Shown here: positions 15,543 to 24,621 of the stretch, one piece after another
How positions within the stretch are numbered: position 1 is the stretch's first letter
Layout of the letters: each line of letters opens with the position of its first letter
Assembly: GCA_963801035.1 (NCBI GenBank)
Contig: CAWDDF010000009.1
Span: 124,001-188,000 of the forward strand
DNA from: JACCZX01 sp963801035
Lineage (GTDB): Bacteria; Pseudomonadota; Gammaproteobacteria; Burkholderiales; Burkholderiaceae_F
DNA: 64,000 nucleotides
Direction of reading: 5' to 3'
The notes under the pieces: generated by a model
Database searches by the model: none
Told to the model about the DNA's origin: nothing
The model's input: only the letters and a program-made list of their open reading frames with translations
Translations under genes and position numbers: made by a program

Positions 15543-16511
15543 TCAGAACCAGCTGGATTTGTCGACGACGTTTCGCAGCGGCTGCCCGGCCATGAAGCGG
15601 CGGCAGTTATCGGAAAGAATGTCATAGCGCCGCTCGTCGAGATACGGCCCGTAGCCGGCCATATGCGGCGTGATCAGCACACCGGGCATGGTCCATAGCG
15701 GATGATCAGCAGGCAGCGGCTCCTGCTCGAAAACATCGAGCGCGGCTCCGGCGATCTCACCCGCGTCAAGTGCAGCGACGAGGTCGTCGAGCCGCGTCGT
15801 CATGCCGCGTCCGATATTGATAAAGAACGCGCTGCGCTTCATCAGCTGAAACCGTGCACGATTCATCAAGCCTTCAGTCGTCGGAGTATGCGGAATGGTC
15901 AGCACGACGAAGTCAGCGCGTGGCAGCAGTGAATCGAGCGCGGTCGGCCCATGCAGCTCCGAGACGCCCGACGGCGCGTCGCGGCGTCGCGCGTCGACAC
16001 CGATCACCTGCATTCCAAAAGCGGCGGCAAGCCTCGCTGCCTCCGCGCCGATGCCGCCCACGCCGACGATCAGCATCGTGGCCTCGGGCAGGTGAATGAC
16101 GCCGGTATCGTGCGGCGCCGGACGCCACTCGCGCTTCAATTGTTGCGGCAGATACTGGTGCAGACCACGCGCAAAGGCTAGGACGAACGCCATGATGTGC
16201 GCGCCTATATGGTCGTTGAAGATTTCCCGGAAATTCGTCACTATGGCAGGATGCTCGATCAACTCCGGGTAGTACCAGCCCTCCGGCGGCGCTGCTTGCG
16301 GCGCCTGAATCCAACGCAGCTTTGACGCCGCTCGCAACAAAGCCGGCGGCACCGTGCCGAACGCCGCATCGGCGCCTCCAATGGCTGCCGCGGCTTCGCT
16401 CTCGCTCTCCGCAATGATGATCGATAGGTCGGGTTGCGCAGCAGCCAGGCGCTTCGCCCACCCGCGCGTAATCGCTGTCTGCGGTGGCAGCATCAGCAAA
16501 GTTGTTGTCAT
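15543..16511 (-). CDS. D-isomer-specific 2-hydroxyacid dehydrogenase
   Basis: NAD(P)-dependent oxidoreductase of 322 residues that reduces or oxidises a 2-hydroxy/2-oxo acid pair. The Rossmann motif is VGVGGIGAEAARLAAAFG; the catalytic trio is Arg in NIGRGMT, Glu in DVFEQEPLP and His in LITPHMAGY. The HLPEATMLIVG linker and WY-rich substrate domain resemble the GhrA/glyoxylate reductase subgroup. I start at ATG 16511 (MTTTLLMLPPQ); the frame is open to 16568. The substrate is unassigned. Confidence 0.9.
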   Translation of the reverse strand: MTTTLLMLPPQTAITRGWAKRLAAAQPDLSIIIAESESEAAAAIGGADAAFGTVPPALLRAASKLRWIQAPQAAPPEGWYYPELIEHPAIVTNFREIFNDHIGAHIMAFVLAFARGLHQYLPQQLKREWRPAPHDTGVIHLPEATMLIVGVGGIGAEAARLAAAFGMQVIGVDARRRDAPSGVSELHGPTALDSLLPRADFVVLTIPHTPTTEGLMNRARFQLMKRSAFFINIGRGMTTRLDDLVAALDAGEIAGAALDVFEQEPLPADHPLWTMPGVLITPHMAGYGPYLDERRYDILSDNCRRFMAGQPLRNVVDKSSWF

Positions 16512-16647
16512 TGTGTCGAGCGTGTCTCGTGCATCATCAAACAAAAGGAACGGTAACCCGGTAACCACGAACTATGATCGTAAGCTCCGGGCGGTTTGCT
16601 CGATCTACTAGACGAGTGAGAACGACTATGTTCTGTGATGCCAGCGC

Positions 16648-17109
16648 ATGCTGACCGTAATCCTCGCGAGTCTCGTCCTCATCGCACTGACCACTCTGAT
16701 TCACTACGAAGTTCTACGCGGCCTGCACGTCGGACTTCCGCGACTTAGCATTCCCGTACGTACCAAGCTGTTGGTGGTGATGTTCGTAGCGTTCGTTGCC
16801 CACGCTGTGGAGATCGGGCTGTACGCCGTCGCCACGTTCGCGTTGATCCGTTTCCGAGACGTCGGCGAGCTGAGCGGCGAGCACACCGCCACTTTCCTCG
16901 ACTGCCTCTACTTTTCAGCGGAAACGTATACGTCATTGGGCCTGGGCGACATCGCGCCACTGGGCCCGGTGCGGCTTCTGGCGGGGGTCGAAGCGCTGAA
17001 CGGCTTGCTGATGATCGCGTGGACCGCATCGTTCACGTACCTCTCGATGGAGAAGTTTTGGTCCCCGCACGCGCGAGAGCAGCGTAAAGATGAACGGGCG
17101 AGTAGGTGA
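16648..17109 (+). CDS. Two-pore-type potassium channel family protein
   Basis: A 153-residue membrane protein with three hydrophobic helices (about 2-20, 42-65 and 110-132) and a pore loop between the last two. The filter reads ETYTSLGLGDIAPLGPVRLL; potassium channels use TVGYGD, and TSLGxGD variants occur in bacterial Ion_trans_2 proteins. No regulatory RCK domain follows. The function as an ion channel is inferred from the loop and topology. Flanked by unrelated genes. Confidence 0.82.
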   Translation: MLTVILASLVLIALTTLIHYEVLRGLHVGLPRLSIPVRTKLLVVMFVAFVAHAVEIGLYAVATFALIRFRDVGELSGEHTATFLDCLYFSAETYTSLGLGDIAPLGPVRLLAGVEALNGLLMIAWTASFTYLSMEKFWSPHAREQRKDERASR

Positions 17110-17130
17110 TCCTGCAGAGCTGCGTCGCGC

Positions 17131-18930
17131 TCAACGAGTTCCATTGCGCGGGCGCTGCGCCAAGGTCAGATTTTCCTTGGCAACCCAGTCGCGCACCTGC
17201 GTCGCGAGCACACTCATCGGTAACGGCCCATCGACCAGCAATACGCGATGAAATTTCTTGACGTCGAACCTTGACCCCAGCGCTCTTTCGGCCTCGCGCC
17301 GCAGCTTGCTGATTTCCAATTGCCCGATCTTGTAACCGAGTGCCTGGCCCGGACTCACGATGTAGCGCTCGACTTCGGCGATCACATCGCTTTCCGCCAT
17401 CGACGAATTCGCGAGCATGTAATCGATCGCCTGCTGTCGCGTCCATCCTTTGTTGTGCAGACCGGTGTCGACAACCAGACGCATCGCACGCAACTGCTCG
17501 TCGGACAAGCGCCCATACCACTGATACGGATCGGTGAAGAGGCCCAGCTCCTTGCCGATGCTTTCGGCGTAAAGCGCCCAGCCTTCCGAGTAAGCGACAT
17601 AGAACGTGCCGAACCGGCGGAACTTCGGCAGCGATTCGACTTCCTGCGCAATCGAGTTCTGAAAGTGATGACCTGGCGACGCCTCGTGCAGCGACAGCGT
17701 CTCCATTCCGAAGATCGGCTGGGCTTTCAGGTTGAACGTGTTGATGTAGAAGATGCCGGGACGCGAGCCGTCAGCCGAAGAATCAACGTACGAGGCGCCG
17801 GCCGCACTTGCCGCGCGGAACGCTTCGACCTCGCGCACTTCGTAGTCGGCCTTTGGTGAGATATCAAAAAGCCGCGGCAGCAGGGTGTTGATTTTCTTCT
17901 GCAGCTCCCGATAGCCGTTAACCAGATCCTCTGGCTTGGAGTAGTAGTAGCGTGGGTCATCTTTCAAGTGCGCGAAAAACGCCTGCAGGCCGCCTTCGAA
18001 CTTCACTTCGCGGCGGACTTGATCCATCTCGTTGAGGATGCGCCGCACTTCACGCCGACCCAGCGCGTGTATCGCGTCCGGCGACATCGCGGTGGTCGTG
18101 CTGCGCTTCACACGGTACGCGTACCAGGCCTTGCCGTTCGGCAGTGCCGACCACGCGGTTGTCTTGCGCGCGTTCGGAATGTACTGGTCGCGCACGAAGT
18201 CATGCATGCGCTGGTAAGCGGGGCCCACCTCGTCACTGATCAGCGTTCGCAGAGCGGCGGTGATGCGCTGACGTTCGGTCATCGGAACGGCGTCGGGAAA
18301 GTTCTTGGTCGGGCCCCAGAACACGCTCTGCTCGGGATCGCTGACCGCCAGCGCAGCAAGCTGAGGCAGTACCTTTTTCATCACTGCTTCCGGCTGTGTC
18401 ACGCCGTTTGCGAGTCCGACGCGCATGTTGCCAATCATGCCGTCCAGGATGGGCACCGCGTCGCGCAGCCGCTTGTGCCAGTCGTCATAGTCCTTCGTCG
18501 TGCGAAAGGGCTGAATCGATCCGCCGGAGCCCATCTGCGCCAGAAAACTGGGCAAGCCACCGAGCTGGTCGACCGGCTGCATCCAGTCCGGAAAGCGCAG
18601 CCCGTCCAGCGACTGCTCGAGCTCGACCTTCATGATGTCGTAGGACAAGCGATCCTGCCCAACCAGTGCGGTGCGGTCGAACCCCTTGAGCTCCGTCAGC
18701 TGTCGCTCAATCACGCGTCGGTTGTCTGCCCGCCATGCAGCGGTGGTGAAGTCGACAATGCGGTCGTTGTATCGAGGGTCTCCGATCGACGTTGCCAATA
18801 GCGGCCGGCGCACCAACGTCTCTTCCCACACCGCATCCAACCATGCATTGAACCGCTCGGACTCACGTGGCTTCGCCACCGCGGTCGTCGCAGCGAACGT
18901 AATCAAGACGATGGCGAACAGGCGGCGCAT
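17131..18930 (-). CDS. DUF885 family exported metallohydrolase-like protein
   Basis: About 599 residues with a signal peptide (MRRLFAIVLITFAATTAVA) and a DUF885 domain over the rest. The HEASPGHHFQ motif near residue 415 is the family's thermolysin-like HExxPGHH zinc site, and the later EGWALYAESIGKELG Glu-containing helix is the probable third-ligand helix. These proteins look like gluzincin-type peptidases, though substrates are rarely known. I start at ATG 18930, because the upstream frame to 19044 lacks a signal. It is divergent from the SMP-30 gene across 149 bases. Confidence 0.88.
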   Translation of the reverse strand: MRRLFAIVLITFAATTAVAKPRESERFNAWLDAVWEETLVRRPLLATSIGDPRYNDRIVDFTTAAWRADNRRVIERQLTELKGFDRTALVGQDRLSYDIMKVELEQSLDGLRFPDWMQPVDQLGGLPSFLAQMGSGGSIQPFRTTKDYDDWHKRLRDAVPILDGMIGNMRVGLANGVTQPEAVMKKVLPQLAALAVSDPEQSVFWGPTKNFPDAVPMTERQRITAALRTLISDEVGPAYQRMHDFVRDQYIPNARKTTAWSALPNGKAWYAYRVKRSTTTAMSPDAIHALGRREVRRILNEMDQVRREVKFEGGLQAFFAHLKDDPRYYYSKPEDLVNGYRELQKKINTLLPRLFDISPKADYEVREVEAFRAASAAGASYVDSSADGSRPGIFYINTFNLKAQPIFGMETLSLHEASPGHHFQNSIAQEVESLPKFRRFGTFYVAYSEGWALYAESIGKELGLFTDPYQWYGRLSDEQLRAMRLVVDTGLHNKGWTRQQAIDYMLANSSMAESDVIAEVERYIVSPGQALGYKIGQLEISKLRREAERALGSRFDVKKFHRVLLVDGPLPMSVLATQVRDWVAKENLTLAQRPRNGTR

Positions 18931-19079
18931 TGCGGTCAGTTCTGCAGACAGTGATGGCGCTGCGCATGCTATCGCAGCACGTACGCTGATCGCCATCATC
19001 AAGCTGGACAGGCAGCTGAAACAGCACTTAACGTTCGGCAACAATCAGGACAAACATCCAAGCATCCCAGGAGACAACA

Positions 19080-20130
19080 ATGGAAGACAACAAGATCGAT
19101 TCCTGGGGCAATGTCCTGAAGCCATCTGCGGGTACCGGATTGGCTGCACTCGGCAGTGCGATTAGCGCGCAATCATCCGACTTCAAACCGAGCCAGCGCT
19201 ACCCCGACCCATCGGTTCAAATTCTCGACCCGAGCTTCGGCAAATACCGCATCTACAGCAGCAGCGTCGAGCAGTTGGGCTACGGGGATGCGCTGGGCCG
19301 AAGGTCCGGTGTGGTTCGGCGACGGCCGTTACCTGCTGGTCAGCGACATCCCGAACAATCGCATCATGCGTTACGACGAAGCCACTGGCGCCTTCGGCGT
19401 GTTTCGCCAGCCCGCAAACCATTCGAATGGAATGGCGCGCGACCGCCAGGGGCGGCTGCTGGTCTGCGAACATCTGACTCGCAGGGTGACGCGCACCGAG
19501 TACGACGGCACGATCACCGTGCTGGCGGACAAGTTCGATGGCAAGCGGTTGAACTCGCCCAACGACATCGTTTGCAAGTCCGACGACTCGATCTGGTTCA
19601 CCGACCCACCGTTCGGTATCAGCGGTAGCTGGGAAGGCGACAAGGCAACGCCCGAATTGCCTCACTCCGTCTATCGCATTGCGCCCGACGGCAAGCTCGG
19701 ACTTGTCACCGCTGAGCTGACCGGCCCGAACGGGCTCGCGTTCTCGCCGGACGAAAAGAAGCTTTATGTCGTTGAGAGCCGCGCGCAGCCGAACCGCCTG
19801 ATCTGGAGTTACGACGTAGCTGCCAACGGCGCGATTTCGAACAAGACCAAAGTGGTCGACGCCAACGGCCCGGGTGCAATCGACGGCATCAAGGTCGACA
19901 TGGATGGCAACCTATGGTGCGGCTGGGGCTGGAGCGGAGCGCCTGGTGCAACCTCCGCAGACCTCGACGGTGTGATGGTGTTCAACCCGCAGGGCAAGGC
20001 GATCGGTTTTATACGTTTGCCCGAGCGCTGCGCGAATCTGGCCTTTGGCGGAGCCAAGAAAAATCGCTTGTACATGGCGAGCAGCCATTCGCTGTATGCA
20101 CTCTACGTGGAAGCACACGGCGCAGCGTGA
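19080..20130 (+). pseudogene. SMP-30/gluconolactonase family gene, frame-broken
   Basis: A six-bladed propeller lactonase of 349 residues if one base is removed. The first frame (ATG 19080, with AGGAG upstream) gives MEDNKIDSWGNVLKP through PDPSVQILDPSFGKY. The rest, GMRWAEGPVWFGDGRYLLVSDIPNNRIMRYDE to the TGA, is in the +1 frame. Deleting one G from the GGG at 19277-19279 joins them. Metal-site residues remain: Glu in AEGPVW, Asn in NSPNDIV and Asp in DGIKVD. The 1,051-base length is one more than a multiple of three. The cause is either a sequencing insertion or real inactivation. Confidence 0.85.
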
Positions 20131-20198
20131 AGATGTGGCCACCGATCCATCGGTAGTCACTCGATCGCTACGAAGTACAGCGCAGTTACGATCGCTCA

Positions 20199-20714
20199 AT
20201 GGACGGTCAAACGTTGGCAGCTTGGGTGCAGGCCATTGGGTCGATCCTTGCCATCATTGCAGTCTTTGTCATTTCTCTCTTGCTGCACAGGGCCACGCTC
20301 AAAGCTCAGCAGACACGACGCCGCGACGCGAACGTCAGCAAATTGGCCGTGTTGTTCGCGCTCGCGGAGAAGGCGCGCACGCTGATCGAGAAGGCCAACA
20401 CTGGCGTGCAGGATGGATTCACGAACTCGCGTGAGCGCGAATTCGATTCGAACGATCTGCGCGGCCTGCACGAAGCGTTCGCCAATGTCGTGCTGCACGA
20501 GCTTCCGACGGCCAACACCGTGTTCGCTGTTCTGCGTCTGAAGGAGGTTACGCGGCAGATGCCGATCCTGATGCAGCAAGCCGCCGATGATCGTGCCGAG
20601 TACGGTGGAGTAAGCCCGATTACCTGCGTTGACTCGGAAGATCTCCGGCAGGCAATGAATTGGGCGTACATGAAGCTGCGCGAGGAATGCGCAGCGGCCG
20701 AACAGTCGATTTAA
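20199..20714 (+). CDS. Hypothetical membrane-anchored protein
   Basis: A 171-residue protein with one N-terminal hydrophobic helix (about 8-30, AAWVQAIGSILAIIAVFVISLLL) followed by a charged, mostly helical cytosolic region. The WVQAIGSI opening is common in small uncharacterised anchored proteins. It lies alone between an SMP-30 gene and a broken hydrolase on the same strand. I recognise no family and propose no function. Confidence 0.65.
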   Translation: MDGQTLAAWVQAIGSILAIIAVFVISLLLHRATLKAQQTRRRDANVSKLAVLFALAEKARTLIEKANTGVQDGFTNSREREFDSNDLRGLHEAFANVVLHELPTANTVFAVLRLKEVTRQMPILMQQAADDRAEYGGVSPITCVDSEDLRQAMNWAYMKLREECAAAEQSI

Positions 20715-20717
20715 CAA

Positions 20718-21587
20718 ATGCGCACATCGGCGAGCTCGCTGTTGACCAGGTTTATCGGGCCGTGCTTACTCTTGATGGCTGCACCCGCATCCTTTGCGCA
20801 GCCCAGCGCGCGCTGCGGCGAAGTCTTCATCATCGACACGCATAACGGCAGCACGACGCGCTATGCGCTTGCGCACCACGACGCAAACCGCAGGCCAAGC
20901 CGATCGCGCTGGTGCTACTCGCGGGTGGGAACGGCTACGTGAATCTGGATGACGCCGGTTGCGCGCGAGCACTGAAAGGCAATTCGCTGGTGCGATCGAT
21001 CCCGCTCTTTCATTCGGCCGGTTTCTTCACCGCATTGGTCGATGCTCCGTCGACGCACCACGGCGTCGATGGATTGGAAGGTTTCCGCACGGATGCGCAG
21101 CACGCCGAAGATCTTGGCAAGGTCATCGCCGACATTCAGGCACGCACGAAGGCAATCGTGTGGCTCGATAGGCACGAGCCGCGGGTCGATTTCCGCGGTA
21201 AACGCCGCGTCACGGCTATCGGGGCCGGCAGCGCCCGCCGGTGTCGTTCTCACATCCCCGGTGACCGTCGGTCAGGCTGGAGCGCGGAAAGCGTGGGTAG
21301 CGCAATCCGTATTCGATCTAAAGCTCGAAGCGATCACTGTCCCGCTGCTTGTCGTCGGCCATGCCGCCGACAACTGCATCCGATCGCCGGCCAAATTGAT
21401 TGGGGACATCACAGCGCGAACCAGCAGCGCTCGCGAGCAGGTCGTGACAATAAGCGGCGGGCCGGGCAATGCGGCAACAGAATCGCCGACCGACGCATGC
21501 GAGGGTCGCTCACCTCATGGGTTCGTTGGCCAGGAAACTGAAGTGGTCGAGGGCATCGCACGCTTTGTGCTTGCGGGAAAGTACTAG
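20718..21587 (+). pseudogene. Exported alpha/beta-hydrolase-like gene, frame-broken twice
   Basis: Three pieces in different frames assemble into one exported protein. The first is a signal peptide (FIGPCLLLMAAPASFAQ) and HNGSTTRYALA from 20718. The second is KPIALVLLAGGNGYVNLDD to RTKAIVWL. The third is GTSRGSISAVNAASRL to a C-terminal VVEGIARFVLAGKY. GTSRG is the nucleophile elbow, and VTVPLLVVGHAAD-like and SPHGFVGQE stretches supply the expected Asp and His regions. The second break is cured by removing one A near 21168; the first, near 20875-20900, needs -1 or +2. Whether this is decay or sequence error is unresolved. Confidence 0.7.
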
Positions 21588-21693
21588 CCGGCAAAAGCGC
21601 CGCACTAGTCCAGCAACTATTTATTCTGACAATGGCGGAGCAATTGGAAACCGCTACAAATAAGAATCGCAGAAGAGATCGACAGGAGCCATT

Positions 21694-22383
21694 ATGCACA
21701 AAGCAATCCAAAACACCTTGTTGGCAAGCGCCGGCGCATTGGCACTCGTGAGCTGTTCGACCATGGAGTCGCCGCAGCCGAGCCCCAAGGACATGACGTT
21801 TTTCATCACCAGCACCGGCACAGGCAAGGGCGCCGACTTAGGTGGCATCGAGGGTGCGGACCAGCACTGTCAGTCCCTTGCAAAGGCTGCTGGAGCCGGA
21901 AATCGGACCTGGCGCGCATATTTGAGTACCCAAGGGACGGCACTGAACGACCCGAAGGTCGTGCACGCCCGCGACCGCATCGGAGCGGGTCCGTGGCATA
22001 ACGCCAAGGGCGTCATGATTGCCAGCAACGTCGCCGATTTGCACTCCGCCAAGAACAACATAACAAAGGACACGGCATTGGACGAAAAGGGCCAGCCCGT
22101 TAATGACCGTAGTCAGAAGCCCAGCAAGCACGACATACTGACGGGCTCGCGAGAGGATGGCACGGCTTTTCCCGGGGCCCCATTTGCTGACATGACCTGC
22201 GGCAATTGGACCAAGAGCGGAGTCGACGGTGCCGCCATGACCGGCCACTTCGATCGCGCCGGTCCAATCGACCATGCCTGGGCAACGTCATGGAATTCCT
22301 CGCATCCCACGCGCGGGTGCGGCCAGGAGCAGGTACGCCCCACCGGCGGCGATGGCTTGTTTTACTGCTTCGCAGTGAAGTAG
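21694..22383 (+). CDS. Secreted lectin/endostatin-like lipoprotein
   Basis: A 229-residue exported protein. The signal ends at LVSCSTM, a lipobox-like LVSC around residue 21, so it may be a lipoprotein. The mature domain (FFITSTGTGKGADLGGIEGADQHCQSLAKAAGAGNRTWRAYLSTQ) and the C-terminal TSWNSSHPTRGCGQEQ match a C-type lectin/endostatin-like fold often annotated as lectin. Four paired Cys support disulfides. ATG 21694 follows a GACAGGAG Shine-Dalgarno. Ligand unknown. Confidence 0.7.
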   Translation: MHKAIQNTLLASAGALALVSCSTMESPQPSPKDMTFFITSTGTGKGADLGGIEGADQHCQSLAKAAGAGNRTWRAYLSTQGTALNDPKVVHARDRIGAGPWHNAKGVMIASNVADLHSAKNNITKDTALDEKGQPVNDRSQKPSKHDILTGSREDGTAFPGAPFADMTCGNWTKSGVDGAAMTGHFDRAGPIDHAWATSWNSSHPTRGCGQEQVRPTGGDGLFYCFAVK

Positions 22384-22453
22384 GCAGTCGACTTTCGCCT
22401 TGCGAGGGAGCAGCATCGCTCCCTCATTTCTTCGCACGAAAGGAGAGCTCGAA

Positions 22454-23044
22454 ATGGCCAAGCCGCTCTCGATTCATCCACAGGTCGATCAAGGGATCAA
22501 GCCCGCCGCTACTGGTTTCACTGGCGGTACTTTGGTGTGTCATTGCTCGGACAAGAAGGTGACTGTTTCGATCGGCGGCCAGGTGGCGCACAACCATGTC
22601 TGCGGCTGCACGAAGTGCTGGAAGCCGGCCGGCGCGGTGTTTTCGCAGGTCGCCGTCATTCCACGCGACAAGGTCAGCGTCACTGCAAATCAGGACAAGC
22701 TAAAGGTCGTCGATGAGACAGCGACCATCAAGCGGCATGCATGCAGACAGTGCGGCGTGCACATGTTTGGACGTATCGAAAACAAAAATCATCCATTTTT
22801 CGGTCTGGACTTCATCCACACCGAGCTCTCGAGCGACCGCGGCTGGGCGCCGCCCGAATTCGCGGCATTTGTCTCGTCGATCATCGAGTCGGGGTTCGAT
22901 CCGGCCGGCATGGGCGCCGTCAGATCGCGGCTGAAGGAACTCGGGCTGGAACCTTATGACTGTCTGTCGCCGGCGCTGATGGATGCGATTGCGACGCACG
23001 CCGCGAAAGCTTCGGGGGCGCTCGGCCGCTCGGCGAGCGCATAG
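22454..23044 (+). CDS. gfa: S-(hydroxymethyl)glutathione synthase
   Basis: Glutathione-dependent formaldehyde-activating enzyme (196 residues), which promotes condensation of formaldehyde with glutathione to S-hydroxymethylglutathione, the first step of formaldehyde detoxification. Zinc-site cysteines appear as CHC (near 31-33), CGCTKC (near 52-57) and CRQCG (near 99-102). The DFIHTELSSDRGWAPPEFAAFVSSIIESG tail and length match characterised Gfa (about 194 residues). ATG 22454 has an AGGAG upstream. The companion glutathione-dependent dehydrogenase (AdhC) is not in the window. Confidence 0.93.
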   Translation: MAKPLSIHPQVDQGIKPAATGFTGGTLVCHCSDKKVTVSIGGQVAHNHVCGCTKCWKPAGAVFSQVAVIPRDKVSVTANQDKLKVVDETATIKRHACRQCGVHMFGRIENKNHPFFGLDFIHTELSSDRGWAPPEFAAFVSSIIESGFDPAGMGAVRSRLKELGLEPYDCLSPALMDAIATHAAKASGALGRSASA

Positions 23045-23073
23045 ATGCCTGCATTAATGCGCTACTAGGCGCC

Positions 23074-23287
23074 CTAACAAACGATCGCGCGGTGAAAAGC
23101 GCCCTGTCCTGACTCGCGCATCCGGTACGACTCCGGACACCTTTCGGCCGCGACACTTTCTTTCGGCACCACGCTGGCACCGGCCATTAGAGAGGGATTT
23201 GGCGGCACCGTCACCGGCTTGCGTCGCGCATCCGCCTAGCAGCATCATGCTCACAGAGCACAACAGGATTTTGTGGCTATTTTTCAT
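23074..23287 (-). pseudogene. Small lipoprotein, probably frame-broken
   Basis: ATG 23287 opens a lipoprotein signal (MKNSHKILLCSVSMMLLGGC) with lipobox LLGGC. In that frame the mature part becomes Arg-rich and unlike coding sequence. In the +1 frame the continuation NPSLMAGASVVPKESVAAER and CPESYRMRESGQGAFHRAIVC has normal GC-rich third positions and ends at TAG 23074. Removing one base near 23207-23212 gives a 70-residue lipoprotein. The evidence is codon use and the matching length (214 bases); no homolog is recognised. Confidence 0.45.
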
Positions 23288-23350
23288 ATGTCGGACGGAG
23301 CCGCGTCGAAACATCGGCCGACGCGGCTCGTCTCCCCACAAGATACTCGC

Positions 23351-23602
23351 TCACGCGGCACGTTTCATCGCGCGCACGTTGCTGCTGCTGGGTCCTCGCG
23401 GCCGGTATGACCGTCCGTCCAGGCGTCGCACACGATTCTTTTCGTGACACAGGTAACGCGGCCCCATCGCTTCGCGCAGCTCCTTGGCCCGCTGCTGAAT
23501 GCGCTCAAGCTGGTCGGCAAGCGGAGCAACTTTTACCACCTCCACTTGCGCGGGGGTTATCCAATCCTCAATCGCAGCACTCATCCTCGGTTTGAACAGC
23601 AT
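23351..23602 (-). CDS. Hypothetical 83-residue protein
   Basis: ATG 23602 follows an excellent Shine-Dalgarno (AAGGAGAAGTGCG), the chief evidence. The predicted protein has a helical middle (PLADQLERIQQRAKELREAMG) and a basic C-terminus with many Arg, no membrane segment and one Cys. It could bind nucleic acid, but there is no recognised domain. No neighbour suggests a function. Confidence 0.6.
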   Translation of the reverse strand: MLFKPRMSAAIEDWITPAQVEVVKVAPLADQLERIQQRAKELREAMGPRYLCHEKNRVRRLDGRSYRPRGPSSSNVRAMKRAA

Positions 23603-23793
23603 CGCACTTCTCCTTGGTTATCGGTCTAGCTGACCATACGGCCGAGGCAGTGACAATCAGGAACAATGCCAACCCCCATGCAGAGTCACTACCGTCTGTC
23701 GGCCATGGCAGGTAGCGTTCCCAACCAGAGATGAGGCAGTGCTCACTCGCGCGTTAAAGAGCGCTGGCATTTCAAGCACACCTTTGCCGTCCG

Positions 23794-24621
23794 ATGAAGA
23801 TCGCAACTTTCAACATCAACAACATCAACCGCCGTCTATCGAACCTGCTGGCGTGGCTCGACGTTGCAAAGCCGGACGTCGTTTGTTTGCAAGAATTAAA
23901 GGCGGCCGATCGCGAATTTCCGATTGCGGCGATTGAATCAGCCGGTTACGGCGCTGCATGGCGCGGGCAGCGAACCTGGAATGGCGTCGCGATTCTCGCG
24001 CGCGACGCAAGTCCGGTCGTCACACATCGAACCTTGCCGGGCGATGCTTCCGATACTCAAAGCCGCTACCTCGAGGCTGCCATCGACGGCGTGTTGATCG
24101 CGTGCATCTATGCGCCGAACGGGAATCCGCAGCCGGGGCCAAAGTTCGACTACAAGCTTGCGTGGCTCGATCGGCTGATCGCACACGCTCGCGGCCTGAT
24201 CGACGCCGGCGTGCCGGTTGTACTTGCCGGCGACTACAACGTCGTGCCTACTCCGGCGGACATCTACCCCACTAAGTCATGGGATGACGATGCGCTGGTA
24301 CAGCCGGCCAGCCGCGAGCGCTTCAAGCGGCTCCTCGAACAAGGCTGGACCGATGCGATCCGCTCGCTTCATCCGAATGAGCCGATGTATACGTTCTGGG
24401 ACTACAAGCGCGGCCGATGGGGTCGGGACGCGGGCTTACGCATCGACCACCTGCTGATCAGCCCGTCGCTGGCGAACCGACTAGCCGAGTCGGGCGTCGA
24501 CAAGACAACTCGTGGCGAAGAGGGAGCCAGCGACCACGCTCCAGCGTGGGTTCGTCTAAAAGAGCCCCCTAGGAAGAAATCAACGCGCCGCAATCCAGTC
24601 GCTGATCACATCGAGCATTGA
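23794..24621 (+). CDS. xth: Exodeoxyribonuclease III (AP endonuclease)
   Basis: DNA repair enzyme (275 residues) that cuts at abasic sites and removes 3' blocking groups. Hallmarks of the EEP fold are MKIATFNINNINRR, CLQELKA with the metal-binding Glu (near 34), IYAPNGNP, GDYNVVP (Asp and Asn, near 149) and the C-terminal RIDHLLIS and GASDHAPAW with the catalytic Asp-His. The last 14 codons overlap the convergent hydrolase gene by 42 bases. The start is well supported, since homologs begin at this Met. Confidence 0.94.
   Translation: MKIATFNINNINRRLSNLLAWLDVAKPDVVCLQELKAADREFPIAAIESAGYGAAWRGQRTWNGVAILARDASPVVTHRTLPGDASDTQSRYLEAAIDGVLIACIYAPNGNPQPGPKFDYKLAWLDRLIAHARGLIDAGVPVVLAGDYNVVPTPADIYPTKSWDDDALVQPASRERFKRLLEQGWTDAIRSLHPNEPMYTFWDYKRGRWGRDAGLRIDHLLISPSLANRLAESGVDKTTRGEEGASDHAPAWVRLKEPPRKKSTRRNPVADHIEH

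Noticed and set aside
23640..23732. Leftward frame with WERYLPWPTDGSDSAWGLALF and a Cys-containing tail
   Set aside because: It looks like a small membrane protein but has no ATG, GTG or TTG start before an upstream stop, and its 3' end overlaps a better-supported gene.
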